DNA of 7,179 bases from Armatimonadota bacterium. Its GTDB lineage: Bacteria > Armatimonadota > HRBIN16. Below are positions 6,687-7,179 of this stretch, piece by piece. Where the stretch lies: NCBI GenBank assembly GCA_028275265.1, contig JAPWUZ010000135.1:1-7179 (forward strand), in the 5' to 3' direction. Position 1 is the stretch's first letter; the number at the start of each line of letters is the position of its first letter. The notes beneath the pieces are model-generated. The model was not told the DNA's origin and did no database searches. It was given only the letters and a program-made list of their open reading frames with translations. A program made the position numbers and the translations under genes.

Positions 6687-6704
6687 ATGGAGTGCCAACA
6701 TCAC

Positions 6705-6720
6705 ATGACAGAAAGGTCAT
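6705..6720 (+). repeat. Short inverted repeat upstream of the methylase gene
   Basis: ATGAC (6705-6709) and GTCAT (6716-6720) form a perfect 5-base inverted pair around a 6-base spacer, ending 4 bases before the methylase ribosome binding site. It could be a small operator half-site pair or an mRNA hairpin. The arms are short enough that chance is a real possibility. Confidence 0.3.
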
Positions 6721-6724
6721 TGCC

Positions 6725-6729
6725 AGGAG
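6725..6729 (+). promoter_or_regulatory. Ribosome binding site of the DUF1156 methylase gene
   Basis: AGGAG lies 7 bases before ATG 6737. The in-frame stop at 6677-6679 limits how far upstream the gene could begin, and this motif selects ATG 6737. Confidence 0.7.
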
Positions 6730-6736
6730 TGCCGAC

Positions 6737-7179
6737 ATGAGTAAAGACGGGTCTCCGATCACGAGCGTGGATAAAAACGCACGCCTGATCGAGGTGGACT
6801 TCCCGTTACAGAAAGTCTCCCAGGAGTCGGTGCGCGAGAAGAACATCCGCCACGGGCACATCAGCACGCTACACATCTACTGGGCGCGTCGCCCGCTGGC
6901 GGCGTCAAGGGCGTCTATCCTGGCTGCCCTGTTGCCCGACAACCCCGCCACACGCCACGAACACCTGAAACTGATCGAGCAGCTTGCCCCGTGGGAGGCG
7001 GTAGCGAACGGCGGTTCGCCCGCGCCCCTGCAACGGGCGCGCGCCCTGATTCGCGAGGCGTTCGGCGGGCGCGCCCCGCGCGTGCTGGACCCCTTCGCAG
7101 GCGGCGGCAGCATCCCGCTGGAGGCGATGCGACTGGGCTGCGAGACCTACGCGCTGGACTACAACCCCGTCGCCGTGCT
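6737..7179 (+). CDS. DUF1156-family DNA methylase, N-terminal part (3' end outside window)
   Basis: The frame is open from ATG 6737 to the window edge, 147 codons. The N-terminus is the DUF1156 signature of the COG1743 type: L-I-E-V-D-F-P-L-Q-K-V (17-27), then I-R-H-G-H-I-S-T-L-H (37-46) and W-A-R-R-P-L-A-A-S-R-A (49-59). The S-adenosylmethionine-binding motif follows as V-L-D-P-F-A-G-G-G-S-I-P (116-127), with a second-strand acidic residue at Asp141 in A-L-D-Y-N-P-V-A-V. COG1743 proteins are predicted adenine-specific DNA methylases; the N/D-P-P-Y catalytic motif should lie downstream and cannot be checked. These are large proteins, so most of this one is missing. Family members often lie beside DUF499 ATPases and helicases in predicted defence or modification loci (recalled knowledge). 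G+C is again high, unlike the preceding toxin-antitoxin-like pair. An insert (about 80-110) separates DUF1156 from the SAM motif. Confidence 0.9.
   Translation, partial: MSKDGSPITSVDKNARLIEVDFPLQKVSQESVREKNIRHGHISTLHIYWARRPLAASRASILAALLPDNPATRHEHLKLIEQLAPWEAVANGGSPAPLQRARALIREAFGGRAPRVLDPFAGGGSIPLEAMRLGCETYALDYNPVAV

Larger units (their letters stand above)
6689..6738 (+). repeat. 13-base direct repeat ending on the methylase start codon
   Basis: GGAGTGCC-A-ACAT (6689-6701) recurs as GGAGTGCC-G-ACAT (6726-6738), 12 of 13 bases identical and 37 bases apart start to start. The second copy contains part of the ribosome binding site and the first two bases of ATG 6737. CATGACA also occurs twice nearby (6680-6686 and 6704-6710). 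The pattern may be a small duplication or paired regulatory sites; the sequence does not decide. Confidence 0.5.

Overview
This is a densely coded bacterial window, roughly 60% G+C, with every supported gene on the + strand. A LptF/LptG-type permease and a periplasmic HtrA-type protease point to a diderm (outer-membrane) bacterium. GTG and TTG starts are common and Shine-Dalgarno sequences are strong. The sequence alone does not fix the phylum. A thermophilic or deep-branching lineage such as Armatimonadota is only a weak impression.

Bases 1-5933 look like one housekeeping operon of five genes: the 3' end of an htrA/degP-like serine protease (PDZ domain), accB (biotin carboxyl carrier protein), hom (homoserine dehydrogenase), an lptF/lptG-type LPS-export permease, and glnD (PII uridylyltransferase/uridylyl-removing enzyme). 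Consecutive genes overlap by 4 bases (GTGA between accB and hom, ATGA between hom and lptF/G) or are separated by 3-15 bases. The block therefore combines envelope quality control, fatty-acid synthesis, aspartate-family amino-acid synthesis, outer-membrane biogenesis and nitrogen sensing. accB is not followed by accC.

Bases 5934-6607 hold a two-gene cassette of lower G+C: a small acidic, helical protein of about 79 residues whose stop overlaps (ATGA) the start of a PIN-domain ribonuclease. The layout and the toxin family fit a type II toxin-antitoxin module of the VapBC kind. I do not recognise the small protein as any of the usual antitoxin DNA-binding folds.

Bases 6608-6736 are non-coding and A+T-richer. 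They hold a small palindromic repeat-like element, a near-perfect 13-base direct repeat whose second copy covers the next gene's start codon, and a short inverted repeat. From 6737 to the end runs the N-terminal 147 codons of a DUF1156-family DNA methylase, cut by the window edge. With the neighbouring toxin-antitoxin-like pair, it suggests that an accessory or defence region begins after glnD and continues beyond the window.
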